A stretch of 8,023 nucleotides of DNA. It comes from an uncultured Collinsella sp. (GTDB lineage: Bacteria > Actinomycetota > Coriobacteriia > Coriobacteriales > Coriobacteriaceae). The translations under genes and the position numbers were made by a program. Of the stretch, positions 6,762-8,023 are shown piece by piece. The notes under the pieces were generated by a model. It did not search any database. It saw nothing but the letters and a program-made list of their open reading frames with translations, and had not been told where the DNA came from. Position 1 is the first letter of the stretch. Every line of letters starts with the position of its first letter. Location: the NCBI GenBank assembly GCA_902494625.1, contig CABUUB010000079.1, positions 1 to 8,023 on the forward strand, read 5' to 3'.

Positions 6762-8023
6762 TTACGCATCCTTGGCAGACGACTTAGCAGAAGCAGACTT
6801 GGCCTTGGTAGCGGCCTTTTTGGCAGTCGGCTTCTTGGCCGCGGTAGCCTTAGCAGCGGGCTTTGCGGCAGCCTTAGTCTTGGCCTTGGCGGTCGTGGCC
6901 TTCGCCTTGGCCGGAGCCTTTTTAGCGGCCGCAGGCTTGGGCTTCACCGAGGACGCACGCTTGCGCGTCGCCTTCTTGGGCTTCTCGACTACCGGCGGCT
7001 TGTAGCTGCTGGGACCGCGGCGCTTAAGTACCACGCCAGCCAGGCCGGGCACCTTAATCTCAATGGAGTCCATCTGCCCGTTCCAGGGATAGGGCTCGCT
7101 CGAGCAGGTGTAGGGCTCCTCGCCGGCATATCCACTGCCGCCAAACTCGGGACGGTCGGAATCAAAGATGACCTCCCAGTCGCCCTCACGCGGCACGCCC
7201 ACGCGGAAGCTCTCGTAGCTCGCCGGGTCAAAGTTGATCAGGATCACCAGGTCGTCATCGACGTCCTCGCCCTGGCGCACAAAGCTCACGATGGACTGCT
7301 TGGAGTTGTCCGCGTCGATCCAGGTAAAGCCGTCATCGGTGTAGCCGCGCTCGTACAGGGCGGGCTCTGCGGTGTACAGGTGATTGAGCGCCTTGATAAA
7401 CGTCTGATGATGCTTGTGGGTCTCGTACTCCTCGGTCAGGAACCACTGGATGGACTCGTAGTAGCGCCACTCGATAAACTGGCCGATCTCGTTGCCCATA
7501 AAGTTGAGCTTGGCGCCGGGGTGCGTCATCTGGTAGAAGGCGAGCGTGCGCAGACCGGCAAACTGGCGCCACCAGTCGCCCGGCATGCGGCCAATCAGCG
7601 AGCACTTGCCGTGCACGACCTCGTCGTGGCTCAGCGGGCAGATAAAGTTCTCGGTAAAGGCGTACATGATGGAGAACGTGAGCAGCCCGTGGTTGCCGGG
7701 GCGCCACGGAAAATCGGTCTGCATGTAGTGCAGGGTGTCGTTCATCCAGCCCATGTCCCACTTGTAGTGGAACCCCAGGCCGCCGTCCTGCGGCGGATAG
7801 GTCACGAGCGGCCACGCGGTGGACTCCTCGGCCATCATCATCACGTCGGGGTAATGCGCCTCTACAGCGCAGTTGACCTGACGGATAAACGCGCTGGCGT
7901 CCAGGTCCTCCTCGGTACCGTACTTGTTGAACTTCTTTTGGCCCGGATCGTCGATGCCAAAGTTGAGGTACAGCATGCTGGACACGCCGTCCATGCGGAT
8001 GCCGTCCACGTGGAAGTTCTCGA
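6762..8023 (-). CDS. glgB: 1,4-alpha-glucan branching enzyme (GH13) with cationic tail, 5' partial
   Basis: Cuts alpha-1,4 chains and rejoins them as alpha-1,6 branches on growing glycogen. Only the C-terminal 419 residues are in the window; the N-terminal carbohydrate-binding domain and half of the barrel lie beyond base 8023. All three catalytic residues are present: Asp in VDGIRMDGVSSMLY (codon 7989-7991, E. coli Asp405), the first Glu of MMMAEEST (codon 7827-7829, E. coli Glu458), and the Asp of PLSHDEVVHGK. The conserved run GGLGFHYKWDMGWMNDTL and the block FMGNEIGQFIEW are also there. The C-terminal beta-domain ends near VVLKRRG. A typical GlgB stops here; this one continues with about 83 residues, mostly Lys and Ala, to a TAA stop at 6762-6764. 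The GTG at 8007-8009 is an internal valine codon, not a start. First visible gene of the operon; its promoter is not in view. Confidence 0.97.
   Translation of the reverse strand, partial: ENFHVDGIRMDGVSSMLYLNFGIDDPGQKKFNKYGTEEDLDASAFIRQVNCAVEAHYPDVMMMAEESTAWPLVTYPPQDGGLGFHYKWDMGWMNDTLHYMQTDFPWRPGNHGLLTFSIMYAFTENFICPLSHDEVVHGKCSLIGRMPGDWWRQFAGLRTLAFYQMTHPGAKLNFMGNEIGQFIEWRYYESIQWFLTEEYETHKHHQTFIKALNHLYTAEPALYERGYTDDGFTWIDADNSKQSIVSFVRQGEDVDDDLVILINFDPASYESFRVGVPREGDWEVIFDSDRPEFGGSGYAGEEPYTCSSEPYPWNGQMDSIEIKVPGLAGVVLKRRGPSSYKPPVVEKPKKATRKRASSVKPKPAAAKKAPAKAKATTAKAKTKAAAKPAAKATAAKKPTAKKAATKAKSASAKSSAKDA
6765..6983 (-). other. Histone H1-like Lys/Ala tail of GlgB
   Basis: The last 73 residues of GlgB, after a short linker (PSSYKPPVVE), contain 23 Lys, 2 Arg and 27 Ala with Ser, Thr and Pro, and only one acidic residue. 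Irregular units such as KPAAKATAAKKPTAKKAATK recur without a strict period. The frame continues directly from the enzyme core and ends at a stop, so a frameshift artefact is unlikely. Such composition is known from histone H1-like proteins, the tail of the phasin PhaF on polyester granules, and tails of actinobacterial HU and topoisomerase I, where it binds DNA. Whether this one binds nucleic acid, polyphosphate, glycogen or membrane is not shown by the sequence. Confidence 0.9.

Noticed and set aside
2960..6787. A 1,275-codon open frame on the plus strand opposite glgC and glgP
   Set aside because: It is in exact register with the antisense of both genes and stays open because they avoid TTA, CTA and TCA codons. 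Its product is a Val/Leu/His/Gly-rich sequence without any recognisable domain.
6772..7005. Small hydrophobic plus-strand frame resembling a transmembrane peptide
   Set aside because: It is the complement of the GlgB Lys/Ala tail; Ala and Lys codons read on the other strand give Ala, Leu, Val and Phe.
1..8023. Mobile element, phage, defence or CRISPR content
   Set aside because: All five reading frames are standard glycogen enzymes. No transposase, integrase, direct-repeat array or tRNA was seen on either strand.

Overview
The window is a five-gene segment of a bacterial glycogen operon. All genes are on the minus strand, so transcription runs from high to low coordinates: glgB (branching enzyme, 5' end outside the window), glgP (glycogen phosphorylase), glgC (ADP-glucose pyrophosphorylase), glgD (its non-catalytic paralogue) and glgA (ADP-glucose starch/glycogen synthase, 3' end outside the window). 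Coding density is high. The gaps are 94, 108, 4 and 90 bases, and no stretch over 300 bases lacks a gene. No RNA genes, insertion sequences, CRISPR arrays or plus-strand genes were found.

The DNA is GC-rich, with strong Shine-Dalgarno sequences, and it pairs glgC with glgD. The pair is usual in Gram-positive lineages (Bacillota and relatives). With high GC and Lys/Ala-rich protein tails, I think of a Coriobacteriia gut anaerobe of the Collinsella type. That placement is inference from style, not from a marker gene.

How the genes work together: GlgC, probably modulated by GlgD, makes ADP-glucose from ATP and glucose-1-phosphate. GlgA adds the glucose to alpha-1,4 chains, GlgB makes alpha-1,6 branches, and GlgP removes glucose as glucose-1-phosphate. 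Synthesis and mobilisation of the store are thus encoded together. No debranching enzyme (glgX) is visible. The operon promoter must lie upstream of glgB, outside the window. Long hairpins without U-tracts sit in the glgP-glgC and glgD-glgA gaps, and a 12-bp perfect palindrome sits in the glgB-glgP gap.

The most unusual point is that GlgB and GlgA both carry long, in-frame, low-complexity cationic C-terminal tails resembling histone H1. GlgB's is Lys/Ala-rich, about 73 residues. GlgA's is a Glu/Pro/Val linker followed by a Lys/Thr/Ala block, at least 98 residues and still open at the window edge. GlgC, GlgD and GlgP have none. Only the two enzymes that build the polymer are tailed, which suggests a role at the granule such as anchoring, assembly or segregation. 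That role is inference.
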